Of a stretch of DNA of 64,000 bases, positions 42,099 to 50,844 are shown piece by piece (positions within the stretch are counted from its first letter, which is position 1; each line of letters begins with the position of its first letter). The translations under genes and the position numbers were made by a program. The notes below the pieces were generated by a model. The model saw only the letters and a list, made by a program, of their open reading frames with translations. It was not told where the DNA came from and searched no databases. The stretch covers positions 1-64,000 of the forward strand of contig NZ_CABPSL010000011.1 in the NCBI RefSeq assembly GCF_902459665.1, read 5' to 3'. Source of the DNA: Pandoraea cepalis. GTDB taxonomy: Bacteria > Pseudomonadota > Gammaproteobacteria > Burkholderiales > Burkholderiaceae.

Positions 42099-43655
42099 AT
42101 GAAGTCGAAAGAAGCACAACAAAGCGCGCCCCAGGCCGTGGCGTTCGACGCGAACGACGCGTCGAAGGCTGCCATCGACAGCGTGTACGCGTCACTATGC
42201 AGCAAGATCCGTCTCCAACCCGTGACCGAGGCGCGGCCGATCGAAGCCTTTCGCGACAACGACATGCTGGCGGAAGCATCGGCTGACGAGCGCATCGCAC
42301 GCGGCATGGGGGCATTCCTCGAGCTGGTATCGAGATCCAGCCAGGCGGTCGACCGCCTGGACAAGTCGCTGCTGGATTTCCACATTGGGCAACTGGATCG
42401 TCAGATCAGCCGCCAACTGGATGCGGTGATGCACGCGCCGGAGTTCCAGGCGCTCGAAGGCCGGTGGCGCGGTCTGAAGATGCTGGTCTCTCGCACCGAC
42501 TTCCGCAAGAACGTGAAGATCGAGGTGATGGATGTCTCGAAGGCGGCCTTGCAGCAGGACTTCGACGATGCGCCGGAGCTGATTCAGAGCGGGCTATATC
42601 GCAAGACCTATGTGGAGGAATACGACACCCCTGGCGGCCAGCCGATCGGGGCCATCATCAGCGATTTCGAGTTCGAGAACTCGCCGATGGACGCCGCACT
42701 CCTGCGCAACATCTCGAAAGTCGCAGCGGCGGCACATATGCCGTTCATCGGCGCGGTCGGTGCGGCGTTCTTCGGCAAGCGTTCGATGGAAGAGGTCGCG
42801 GCCATCCAGGACATCGCGAACTATCTCGATCGCGCCGAATACATCAAGTGGAAGAGCTTTCGCGAGACTGACGATTCGCGGTATGTCGGCTTGACGATGC
42901 CGCGCGTGCTGGGGCGTCTTCCGTACGGCCGCGACACCACGCCTGTGCGTGCCTTCAACTACGAGGAAGCTGTCAAGGGTCCGGACCACGACAAGTATCT
43001 GTGGGTCAACGCGTCGTTCGCGTTTGCCGCGAACATGGTGCGCAGCTTCATGAGCAACGGTTGGTGCGTGCAGATTCGCGGCCCGCAGGCAGGCGGGCGC
43101 GTTGATGACCTGCCGGTGCATCTGTATGACCTCGGCACGGGGGTGCAGCCGAAGATTCCGACGGAGGTGCTGATTCCGGAGACGCGCGAGTTCGAGTTTG
43201 CGAATCTGGGTTTCATCCCGCTGTCGTTCTACAAGAACCACGACTTTGCGTGCTTTTTCTCGGCCAGCTCGACGCAACGACCGGCGCTTTACGAGACGAA
43301 GGAGGCGACGGCCAACAGCCGCATCAACGCGCGTCTGCCGTACATTTTCCTGCTCTCGCGCATTGCGCACTACCTGAAGCTGATTCAGCGCGAGAACATC
43401 GGCATGACGAAGGATCGTCGCGTGCTCGAGCTGGAAATGAACAGTTGGATCAAAGGGCTCGTCACCGAGATGAACGACCCGAGCGATGCGCTTCAGGCCT
43501 CGCACCCGCTGCGCGAGGCGAAGGTCATCGTCGAGGACATCGACGACAACCCGGGCTTCTTCCGCACGAAGCTCTTCATCGTGCCGCACTTCCAGGTCGA
43601 AGGCATGGACATCGGGCTCTCGCTCGTGTCGCAACTGCCCAAGGCCAAAGGTTGA
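42099..43655 (+). CDS. tssC: T6SS sheath large subunit TssC
   Basis: 518 residues. LVSRSSQAVDRLDKSLLDFHI, ALEGRWRGLKMLVSRTDFRKNVKIEVMDVSK, GAIISDFEFENSPMDAALLRNISKVAAAAHMPF and ENIGMTKDRRVLELEMNSWI are standard TssC blocks. The frame opens at 42045, but the ATG at 42099 (MKSKEAQQS) fits the usual length better. It lies 75 bases after tssB in the same transcript. Confidence 0.95.
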   Translation: MKSKEAQQSAPQAVAFDANDASKAAIDSVYASLCSKIRLQPVTEARPIEAFRDNDMLAEASADERIARGMGAFLELVSRSSQAVDRLDKSLLDFHIGQLDRQISRQLDAVMHAPEFQALEGRWRGLKMLVSRTDFRKNVKIEVMDVSKAALQQDFDDAPELIQSGLYRKTYVEEYDTPGGQPIGAIISDFEFENSPMDAALLRNISKVAAAAHMPFIGAVGAAFFGKRSMEEVAAIQDIANYLDRAEYIKWKSFRETDDSRYVGLTMPRVLGRLPYGRDTTPVRAFNYEEAVKGPDHDKYLWVNASFAFAANMVRSFMSNGWCVQIRGPQAGGRVDDLPVHLYDLGTGVQPKIPTEVLIPETREFEFANLGFIPLSFYKNHDFACFFSASSTQRPALYETKEATANSRINARLPYIFLLSRIAHYLKLIQRENIGMTKDRRVLELEMNSWIKGLVTEMNDPSDALQASHPLREAKVIVEDIDDNPGFFRTKLFIVPHFQVEGMDIGLSLVSQLPKAKG

Positions 43656-43736
43656 TTCTGGATTGACGGCATGCTCCCTCGGTGCGCCTCCCGGCGCGCG
43701 GAGGGGCGCTTCGCCCGCATTTGTAAGGGAATACAC

Positions 43737-46067
43737 GTGTCGATGGTTTTGCCTTCCCAGGCTTATGAATTGAAACTGGCGCCGCATCCCGCGCCGTTCT
43801 CGGTATTAAAGTTCAGCGGACTCGACCGAATCAGTACGCTCTACCGCTACGAGATTGAATTCACAAGCCCGGTCACCAACCTCCCGATGGATGCGGTGCT
43901 GGGCAAGTCTGCCCGATTCAACATCGCGCCGATCGTGCCGAACGACGACTGGGTTGTGCACTTGCCGGACGTTCCAGACGAAACTGAACTGGCGTTTACC
44001 GTCCACGGCATCATCACGCAGTTCGATGAGTTCGAGACGACCGCCGACCAGACGCGCTATCGCGTGGTTCTAGAACCAAAGCTCGCGGATCTGAACCGGG
44101 CGGTGACCAGCCGATTGTTCCAGCGGGTGACGCTGCAGGAGATCGTCACGTCCCTCCTGCGCCACGAGGGGTACGCGGCCGGTGTCGACTTCATTTTCAA
44201 GCTGAGAGACGAGCGCTACGCGCGTCACGAGTATGTCACCCAGTATCGCGAAACGACGTTCGCCTTCATTCAGCGCCTTTGCGCGCAAGAGGGTGTCTGG
44301 TTTCGCTTCGAGCAGAAAAAAGACCGCGCTGCCATCGTGTTCGGCGATGACATGGACGCGTACGCGCGCAGGCAGCGACTGCTGCCGTATCGACGCGACA
44401 GCGGTTTGGAGTCGAGTGGTGCGCAAGCGCTGACAACGCTCGAGAAGCGAACAAGGCGAGTGCCGGAGGCCGTGCGTTTGCACGACTTCAACCATCGTGC
44501 GGCAGACGTACCGCTGCTCGTCGAGCAACGTGCGGTGCGCGACGACGCGACAACCCAAGCCGTCGACTACCGCTGGGGCGAACACTACGATACGCCTGAA
44601 GAAGGCGAGCGAGTTGCCTATATACGTCACGAAGCGCATCTCGCCCGCCAACTGACGTGGGCGGGAACCGGCAATCCCTTTAGGCTTGAAGCCGGTGAAG
44701 TGCTGGGTGTCGACCCCGCACCGAGCGATGCTCGGCACGGCATCCTGGTGACCGCCATCGAGTCGCGGGGCGGTCGCGCCGAACCGTTTTGCCTCGCCTT
44801 CGAGGGCATTCCCGCTGACCGCGTGTGGCGCACGCATCTGGACACGATCAGCCGCCCGGTGGTCGACGGAATATTGCCGGCTCGTGTCGTGTCGCCGGGG
44901 AATTACAAGTACGCGTACCTTGACGAGCATGGTCGCTACGTGGTCAAGCTGCCGTTCGACCTTGATGAGTGGAGTCCCGGTGGAACAAGTCGTCCGGTGC
45001 GACTGGCCAAGCCTTACAGCGGCGGCAAGTACGGCCACCACTTTCCACTCATCGATGGCGCGGAAGTCGCGCTGAGCTTCACCAATGGCGACCCCGACCG
45101 GCCAGTGATCGTGGGGGCGATGCATAACAGTGAACAACCGGACCTCGTGACCAGCGAGAACAAATCGCGCAACTTGATCGTCACCGCCGGCGGTAACGTG
45201 CAGCGCATGGAGGATCTGGAAGGCGCCGAGCACGTTCACCTGTCCGCGCCATATCAAGCGAGTGAGTTGAATCTCGGTCACTTGGTCGACGGGGAGGACA
45301 AGGGGCGCGGCGCGGGCGCGGAGCTTCGGACTGATGGACACGCAGCGACCCGAGGCGCCAAGGGGTTACTCCTATCCGCAGAACCGCAGGCTGGTGGAAC
45401 GGGTCAACAGTTGGCAATGCCGAGCGCCGACGAAACGCTTCGTCAGGCACAGCAGATACTTGGCTCGCTGAACACCATGGCGTCCGCCGCAAATGCCATT
45501 CTCGCCGACGTCGATTCGCAGCGCGTGCTCATTGAACAACATCTGAACAATCTTCGTCGGCCGACCATCGTCGCGAGCGCACCTGAGGGTGTCGGCCTTG
45601 CGAGCGGACGGGACATGCAAATCGCTACGAAGAAACAGATGTTTGTCACTGCCGGAGATGGGCTTGACGTCGGTGTCATGAAGCGAATCACCGTCGCAGC
45701 CGGTGAGGCACTGTCATTTTTGGCCGGAACACTCGGCATTCGTCTGTTCGCGGCCAAAGGTAAAGTCCAGATCGAAGCACAGGCCGACGGCATGGACCTC
45801 TTGTCCATGCGTGACATGTCGATCAGCTCTGCCGACGGAAAAATCACGATCACGGCCAAGCAAGGCGTGACGATCGGCGATGGTGCCGGCGCATACATCA
45901 CGTTATCGGGCGGGAAAATTGTAGTCGGGAGTCCCGCCGGTGAGATTGATTTGCACGGAAACCTGAGCGTGCTTTCACCGCAAAGTGGGTCGTTCAAGTT
46001 CCCATCGTGGGCGGAGTCGCAGCTCACACCACAAACGACATATTTCAACTTCAGCGTTTCCGAGTAG
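43737..46067 (+). CDS. vgrG: T6SS spike protein VgrG (TssI)
   Basis: 776 residues. The gp27-like N-terminal part holds LKFSGLDRISTLYRYEIEF and FAFIQRLCAQEGVWFRFEQ. The gp5-like part includes YVVKLPFDLDEWSPGGTSRPVRLAKPYSG and GAEVALSFTNGDPDRPVIVG. A DUF2345-type C-terminal beta extension starts around IVTAGGNVQRMEDLEGAEHVHL and repeats up to SAPAGEIDLHGNL-like turns. AAGGGA (43725-43730) is six bases from the GTG at 43737, better spaced than for the ATG at 43743. The DUF2345 extension probably docks the effector encoded next. Confidence 0.93.
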   Translation: MSMVLPSQAYELKLAPHPAPFSVLKFSGLDRISTLYRYEIEFTSPVTNLPMDAVLGKSARFNIAPIVPNDDWVVHLPDVPDETELAFTVHGIITQFDEFETTADQTRYRVVLEPKLADLNRAVTSRLFQRVTLQEIVTSLLRHEGYAAGVDFIFKLRDERYARHEYVTQYRETTFAFIQRLCAQEGVWFRFEQKKDRAAIVFGDDMDAYARRQRLLPYRRDSGLESSGAQALTTLEKRTRRVPEAVRLHDFNHRAADVPLLVEQRAVRDDATTQAVDYRWGEHYDTPEEGERVAYIRHEAHLARQLTWAGTGNPFRLEAGEVLGVDPAPSDARHGILVTAIESRGGRAEPFCLAFEGIPADRVWRTHLDTISRPVVDGILPARVVSPGNYKYAYLDEHGRYVVKLPFDLDEWSPGGTSRPVRLAKPYSGGKYGHHFPLIDGAEVALSFTNGDPDRPVIVGAMHNSEQPDLVTSENKSRNLIVTAGGNVQRMEDLEGAEHVHLSAPYQASELNLGHLVDGEDKGRGAGAELRTDGHAATRGAKGLLLSAEPQAGGTGQQLAMPSADETLRQAQQILGSLNTMASAANAILADVDSQRVLIEQHLNNLRRPTIVASAPEGVGLASGRDMQIATKKQMFVTAGDGLDVGVMKRITVAAGEALSFLAGTLGIRLFAAKGKVQIEAQADGMDLLSMRDMSISSADGKITITAKQGVTIGDGAGAYITLSGGKIVVGSPAGEIDLHGNLSVLSPQSGSFKFPSWAESQLTPQTTYFNFSVSE

Positions 46068-46075
46068 TCATCCGA

Positions 46076-48679
46076 ATGACGATCCCCCCCTCACCACTCC
46101 CCGCCCGCACTGCCGCGGCAGAAGACACACGAGTCAAAAGGCTGTCGTTCGCCTTTCCGTTCCTGAGGAACGGACAAGGCGCAGGCTCCAGCGCGACTCA
46201 CTTCTCCGACGAGCACGAGATCTACCAAAGACTGGCCAATAGTGAATCCGCCGGCGCGTATCTGGTCGGCCGACTCGGCTTGTGGCATGGCGGAATTCAC
46301 ATCACAGCTTCCGGCTTCGGCAGGCACATCGACCTTGCGGCCGGCGTGCGCTGTATCGCCGATGGAGAAGTCGTAGCGTTCCGGATCAACCGTAGCAATC
46401 CGACAAGCAAGCGCCCCGGTAACCGCGAACAAGATGCGACCGTTGCTGAGTACAGTACCGGTTTCGTGTTGGTGCGGCACACGATGGCGTTTCCGACGGG
46501 AAAAACGCTAACGTTCAACAGCCTATACATGCATCTGATGTCCTATGACGATTACAGAAAGCCAAAACATGTGTCGTGGATGAAACCAGCCTATTGGCCG
46601 CAACAGTGGGAGGTCACAAAATACGCACAGGATCTTCCGGCGAGGGGACGACGCGGTCAGACGGCCGCCCAATTCAAGCAGGGCCTGCGGGTGCGCGCCA
46701 AGCCTAACGGTCGAATCCTTGCCATCCTCCCCCAAGGTGCGCGGGTCACACTTGATTCCACCAAGAATGGTTGGGGCAAGCTCAAGGCGGTGGAGCTCAA
46801 TGGCGCGTCGCTATATCCGAGCCACATCGATGGGTATGCCCCATCGTCGTCAATCAGCAACGGGTGGATATCGTTAGGTCAAGAAAATGGCGGCCCGCTC
46901 GTTCACGAGACAATGCCCGACGACATCTTCGACACTGTGCAGGTGCCAGGCACGCCCATACCCATCAAAGCTGGAGATTTGGTCGGACACCTGGGCCGCT
47001 ACGATAGGCTAGAACCCGGATGCGGGCCAAATAGCCAAGTCCATATCGAAACGTTTACCCCGGAAGATATCGATACATTCATCGAAACATGCTGCGATTG
47101 GGTCACCCATCACGGCCCTCACAAGGACGATTGGGCACCGCTCGGGTTGCCGGCTGAACCGACGATTCTGCGCATTGCGTCCGGCACAACTCTTTACGAA
47201 CGCCAGGGAAACACGTTCACCTGCGGAGTCGATCCGCAAGCGCGCAAAACAGGTTTAGTTCAAACCTACGCCATGCCTGTACTCGGTCGCGATAAAGATC
47301 GCACCTACACCGAGCCCGAGGTGGATCGAGATGCTCGCCGTCCTGTCAATTGGTGGAACGTCAAAAGCGTAGATATGCGGGGCAACCCTGTGGAAGGATG
47401 GGTGCGTGACTTCAACCACTCGCCCGGGAGGGTTACCCGTGAATTTCCACAGAAATGGGTTGATTTCAAATGCATTTCGGAAGATCACGCCCCTACCAAC
47501 ACGATTTTCGCCGACACGGCGAATTGGATCGACTTCGTGACGGCGCCGAATGCGTCAGGGGCTGCTTCGCGAGCAAAGCTGAGTCCGACCATGCAGACGG
47601 TGTACGACTCCATTTTCACCGAAGGTCACGGCGAACAGGCCGCCATTCAACTGCGTGATTTATCGGCTGTCAGCGGCGATGGCTATCCGTGGCGCATGCA
47701 AGCAGCGTCACGCCTTATCGTCAAGCACGAAAGCGAGTGGGCTGTGACGGAGAAATGGGCGGCACTTTTCGCAGCCCTGAAAGAACAGACCGGCGCCGCT
47801 GCCAGGCTCGATGAAGAGAAGAAGCGTATCGAAAACCTAATTTGGTGGGAGGCCGTCAGTACGAAGCTACCGGAATTTTGCAACACTTCTGTATTTCATA
47901 TCAACCCACTGGCAATTGTCGCAAATTTTGGCACCGCCATTCGCCTGAAGTGCTCGCACTGCGGCACCGATCTTGTTGTCACGCCGAACCTGCTTAAAGA
48001 GATATTCCCCCGCATCAGCGAAAATAATGCCGAACGATTTGCTGATCCGCTCACGTTTGCGTTTGCCAAACACAAAATTAACACATGCAACCGAGTGTCT
48101 CACTTTTTTGGTCAATGCGAAGTAGAGTGCGCGGGGTTCACGACATTTCGTGAAGTTCTTAATTACACGGATGGCGACCGTCTTTGGAACACGTATCGCA
48201 CGGCACTGACGGCCGGACTTCGCAGAATCAACCCAACCTGGACACAAGATGAAATTGAATCTTTTGCAAAACAAAACCTAACGCATAACGACAGCAAGCT
48301 TGGTCAAGTTCTATTTGGCGACAGTCAGCACCCAGACCGCGATTATCGAGGCCGCGGCTTACTCCACGTGACGTGGCTCACGACTTACAGCGATTACAAA
48401 AAAGCAAGTGGGGTCGATGTCGTGGCCGACCCAACCAAACTGCAAAACGATCCCTGCGTTGCAGCCGATTCTGCGGCGTGGTTTTGGAGCGCGCGACGAA
48501 TCAATACTCCTGCCGACGCCAATAATGCACGCAGAGTCACTCACCCAATCAATCCTGCGATGAAGGACTTTTCCCGGAGAAAGGAAGCCGCCAAAAGAGC
48601 ATTTCATTTCATAAACAAAGGGGCACAGAATTGCAGGGAAAACTGGGATTTAAATCTCACGCCGGAGAATGGATGGTGA
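46076..48679 (+). CDS. T6SS peptidoglycan hydrolase effector (M23-like, SH3-like, GH19-like)
   Basis: An 867-residue multi-domain protein 8 bases after vgrG. The N-terminal M23-like part has WHGGIHIT (His71, His75), ADGEVVAF, LYMHLMSY (His153) and QVHIETF (His323). The usual HxxxD is HxxxH and the last HxH is QxH, so the zinc site is altered. An SH3b-like insert spans about 203-239. Residues about 660-845 resemble GH19 chitinase/muramidase: GQCEVECAGF (Glu684), REVLNY (Glu693), YRGRGLLHVTW (near 760) and AAWFWSAR. HINPLAIVANF (608 on) resembles a block seen in other T6SS wall hydrolases. No signal peptide, so delivery is by VgrG. An upstream in-frame ATG at 46007 lies inside vgrG. Confidence 0.8.
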   Translation: MTIPPSPLPARTAAAEDTRVKRLSFAFPFLRNGQGAGSSATHFSDEHEIYQRLANSESAGAYLVGRLGLWHGGIHITASGFGRHIDLAAGVRCIADGEVVAFRINRSNPTSKRPGNREQDATVAEYSTGFVLVRHTMAFPTGKTLTFNSLYMHLMSYDDYRKPKHVSWMKPAYWPQQWEVTKYAQDLPARGRRGQTAAQFKQGLRVRAKPNGRILAILPQGARVTLDSTKNGWGKLKAVELNGASLYPSHIDGYAPSSSISNGWISLGQENGGPLVHETMPDDIFDTVQVPGTPIPIKAGDLVGHLGRYDRLEPGCGPNSQVHIETFTPEDIDTFIETCCDWVTHHGPHKDDWAPLGLPAEPTILRIASGTTLYERQGNTFTCGVDPQARKTGLVQTYAMPVLGRDKDRTYTEPEVDRDARRPVNWWNVKSVDMRGNPVEGWVRDFNHSPGRVTREFPQKWVDFKCISEDHAPTNTIFADTANWIDFVTAPNASGAASRAKLSPTMQTVYDSIFTEGHGEQAAIQLRDLSAVSGDGYPWRMQAASRLIVKHESEWAVTEKWAALFAALKEQTGAAARLDEEKKRIENLIWWEAVSTKLPEFCNTSVFHINPLAIVANFGTAIRLKCSHCGTDLVVTPNLLKEIFPRISENNAERFADPLTFAFAKHKINTCNRVSHFFGQCEVECAGFTTFREVLNYTDGDRLWNTYRTALTAGLRRINPTWTQDEIESFAKQNLTHNDSKLGQVLFGDSQHPDRDYRGRGLLHVTWLTTYSDYKKASGVDVVADPTKLQNDPCVAADSAAWFWSARRINTPADANNARRVTHPINPAMKDFSRRKEAAKRAFHFINKGAQNCRENWDLNLTPENGW

Positions 48680-49212
48680 TAAAAATAATCGGAACCATAA
48701 TTCTGACATTTTCGCTATTTTGCACCGCAACAGCATCGCATTCTGTCGAGAATCTGTCGGATGTCATGCCAGCCGATGCCATTCGCTCAGGTTGTTCCGT
48801 TTTGATTTCAAGAGATTATCAATCGGATCCCAACGATTCCTTGAGCACGCAAATTTATTCTTTATTGATATCTTGGCAATGTGACGACGGAGAAAATTCT
48901 ACGATTGGCACCTTTCCGGTAGAAGGCGCAAGTCCGGAGATTGTCACTATTTTCTACTGGGACAATGAGAACATTATCTCACTAGTAAAATGGCCAATGT
49001 CATCACAGGCCGCAGATTATTCCGGAAATTATTACAAAATCTATGCATATACATACAACAACCACAAATTCCCACGAAGATTTTTTGAAAATACGAAGAT
49101 TGAACGAAATTTCCCCCCCGGATTTGATGGGCTATCTCGGGACGGCACCGTTATCAATTACCCGTTCAAAGATATAAAATCAATAAAACGAAAGCTCCGC
49201 GAGGCCCGGTAA
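48673..49212 (+). CDS. Probable periplasmic immunity protein of the effector
   Basis: 179 residues, starting with a signal peptide MVIKIIGTIILTFSLFCTATA and continuing into a small soluble protein with no domain I recognise. The ATG at 48673 overlaps the effector stop (48677-48679), with GGAGA just before it. Location straight after a wall-degrading effector, export to the periplasm and small size are the standard features of cognate immunity proteins. The DNA is visibly AT-rich (20 of 60 bases are G or C in 49021-49080 by my count), which indicates foreign origin. Confidence 0.72.
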   Translation: MVIKIIGTIILTFSLFCTATASHSVENLSDVMPADAIRSGCSVLISRDYQSDPNDSLSTQIYSLLISWQCDDGENSTIGTFPVEGASPEIVTIFYWDNENIISLVKWPMSSQAADYSGNYYKIYAYTYNNHKFPRRFFENTKIERNFPPGFDGLSRDGTVINYPFKDIKSIKRKLREAR

Positions 49213-49355
49213 TATTCACGAAATTTGTGCCACGGGAAAGTCACGAATCACTCCCCATCGCGCATGCGGATCATCTCGCCCAACCTCTGATAAGCACATT
49301 TAGGCCCCCCCATCGACCAAACCTTTGTCGCTCTATTTGCTCAATACCCAAATCA

Positions 49356-49613
49356 ATGAAAAACATCGCGTGTGAAGGCGATGCGACGACCCACGGCGGA
49401 AATATTCTGTCCGGCACTGATCGCATCCAAGTCAATGGACGTCGAGCCGCTCACGTTGGCGCCAAGGTGTCGTGTCCGATGCACGGCGACAACGAGGTCA
49501 TCGAAGGCAGCAGTCGGATGAGATGCGGATCGACCTTAATTTCTTGCGATGGAGATCAAACGCGCTGCGGCGCACATCTCATCGCATCGGCGGACGGTGC
49601 AAGGGTCATCTGA
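49356..49613 (+). CDS. PAAR-repeat spike tip protein
   Basis: 85 residues. GDATTHGGNILSGTDRIQVNGRRAAHVG and VSCPMHGDNEVIEGSS, CGSTLISCDGDQTRCG are PAAR repeat blocks, with His and Cys residues for the zinc at the cone tip. It caps the VgrG trimer. The start is set at the ATG 49356; no strong ribosome binding site is seen, and the frame stays open upstream to 49227 without PAAR similarity. Confidence 0.85.
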   Translation: MKNIACEGDATTHGGNILSGTDRIQVNGRRAAHVGAKVSCPMHGDNEVIEGSSRMRCGSTLISCDGDQTRCGAHLIASADGARVI

Positions 49614-49614
49614 A

Positions 49615-50844
49615 ATGCCCATCGACTTCAACCGCGTTCCTTGTCGGGTGCCTATCCCAGAGACTAAATCGCTGTCCGCTTTGACGTTCATCGCCCTTCT
49701 GGCGGTGACGCTTGGCGTCGCTGCGGGGCTCACCTTTACGTTTTGGTCCGCCAGCGCATCGACTAATGCCGCGTGGTTTTGGATCTGTGCCGTAGGCTTC
49801 CCCGTTTTGGCATGGGCCTTTATTTGTTGTAGCTGGCTCGGCTACCTCGACGTCAAGCGAAGTGACGCCATTGCCCACAATCGCGCATGCAACGACGTTG
49901 AAATGGCATGCCATACCGCAGCGAGTGCGCCGCTGACAGTCCTTGGACAAGCTTGGTGTTTCTCGTCTGAACCATCTCACGCCCAAGTTTCCTGCCTACA
50001 CGACGGCACGGTTAAGAGAGAGGGGCGCCCAAGTGCAGTGCAAGCCGACCGCGTAGTTGACGCGCGCTGGATTGCCATTCCCGGCCGTCCATTCGCCGCC
50101 GGCAATGAGGAAAACGAGCATGCCCGGCACAAGGCACTCCTGGAATGGCTTTACGGACGGCTTTTCGAGCGCATCGGCGCAGCATTACGTTCACTGCCTG
50201 TGGGCAGTTCCCTCGATGTCCTCGTCCATGTGTCGTCATCGACGAAACTCGAATGGGCTGTTCAACTGCTAGAACAACGCATCTGTGATCTTCGACCCGA
50301 CCTCCAGCTATTGGTCACGCCTTCACGAGAAGCTATTCCCTTGTTTCAAATCGATGCCTGGTTAGACGAGACTGCCCCACCCTTCGCGAGACTCGTCGTC
50401 AGTGTTCAGTTGCTCGATGCGATCAGTCAGGAGCTTTCGGACGGCGTTGCCGAAGCTGGCGTCGCACTTCTGTTCGGTCCGAGCCGTGGGAAGCGGCAAG
50501 CATCCACGCTTTTTGCCCACCGGCCTGCTGCGGGGACTTCGCGAGACGCGTCAACAATTATCACACTCGCTTGTCGGTGGGGATTGTGTGACGCGGAAGC
50601 CCCCTTATCGATTTGGATGCATGGGATCCCGGAAAGCCGAAGAGCATCGATCAAGCGATGGGCCTCTTCCAGGCCAACCGATTGTCATGCGCTGGAGGAT
50701 TCGGTTGGCGACTGTGCAACAACCGGCGCATGGCTAGCTCTCGCCGTGGCGTTGGAAAGCGTCGAACAAAACACGCTACCAAACCTTGTTATGTGCGTCC
50801 ACCACGACCAACTCGTCGCGTTAGTCTGCAGAAACAATCAATGA
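49615..50844 (+). CDS. T6SS-associated two-helix membrane protein, function unknown
   Basis: A 409-residue protein beginning MPIDFNRVPCRVPIPETKSL. Two hydrophobic segments (about 24-45 and 52-75) are followed by a long soluble region with no motif I recognise. It starts two bases after the PAAR stop with AAGGG upstream, and its stop overlaps the tssM start by ATGA (50841-50844), so it is co-translated with tssM. Its topology resembles the start of TssM and of the OmpA-like protein at 37304. It may be a membrane-complex accessory protein; this is inference from position. Confidence 0.7.
   Translation: MPIDFNRVPCRVPIPETKSLSALTFIALLAVTLGVAAGLTFTFWSASASTNAAWFWICAVGFPVLAWAFICCSWLGYLDVKRSDAIAHNRACNDVEMACHTAASAPLTVLGQAWCFSSEPSHAQVSCLHDGTVKREGRPSAVQADRVVDARWIAIPGRPFAAGNEENEHARHKALLEWLYGRLFERIGAALRSLPVGSSLDVLVHVSSSTKLEWAVQLLEQRICDLRPDLQLLVTPSREAIPLFQIDAWLDETAPPFARLVVSVQLLDAISQELSDGVAEAGVALLFGPSRGKRQASTLFAHRPAAGTSRDASTIITLACRWGLCDAEAPLSIWMHGIPESRRASIKRWASSRPTDCHALEDSVGDCATTGAWLALAVALESVEQNTLPNLVMCVHHDQLVALVCRNNQ

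Noticed and set aside
44070-45341. Minus-strand frame of 423 codons
   Set aside because: Antisense to vgrG, which is unmistakable on the plus strand.
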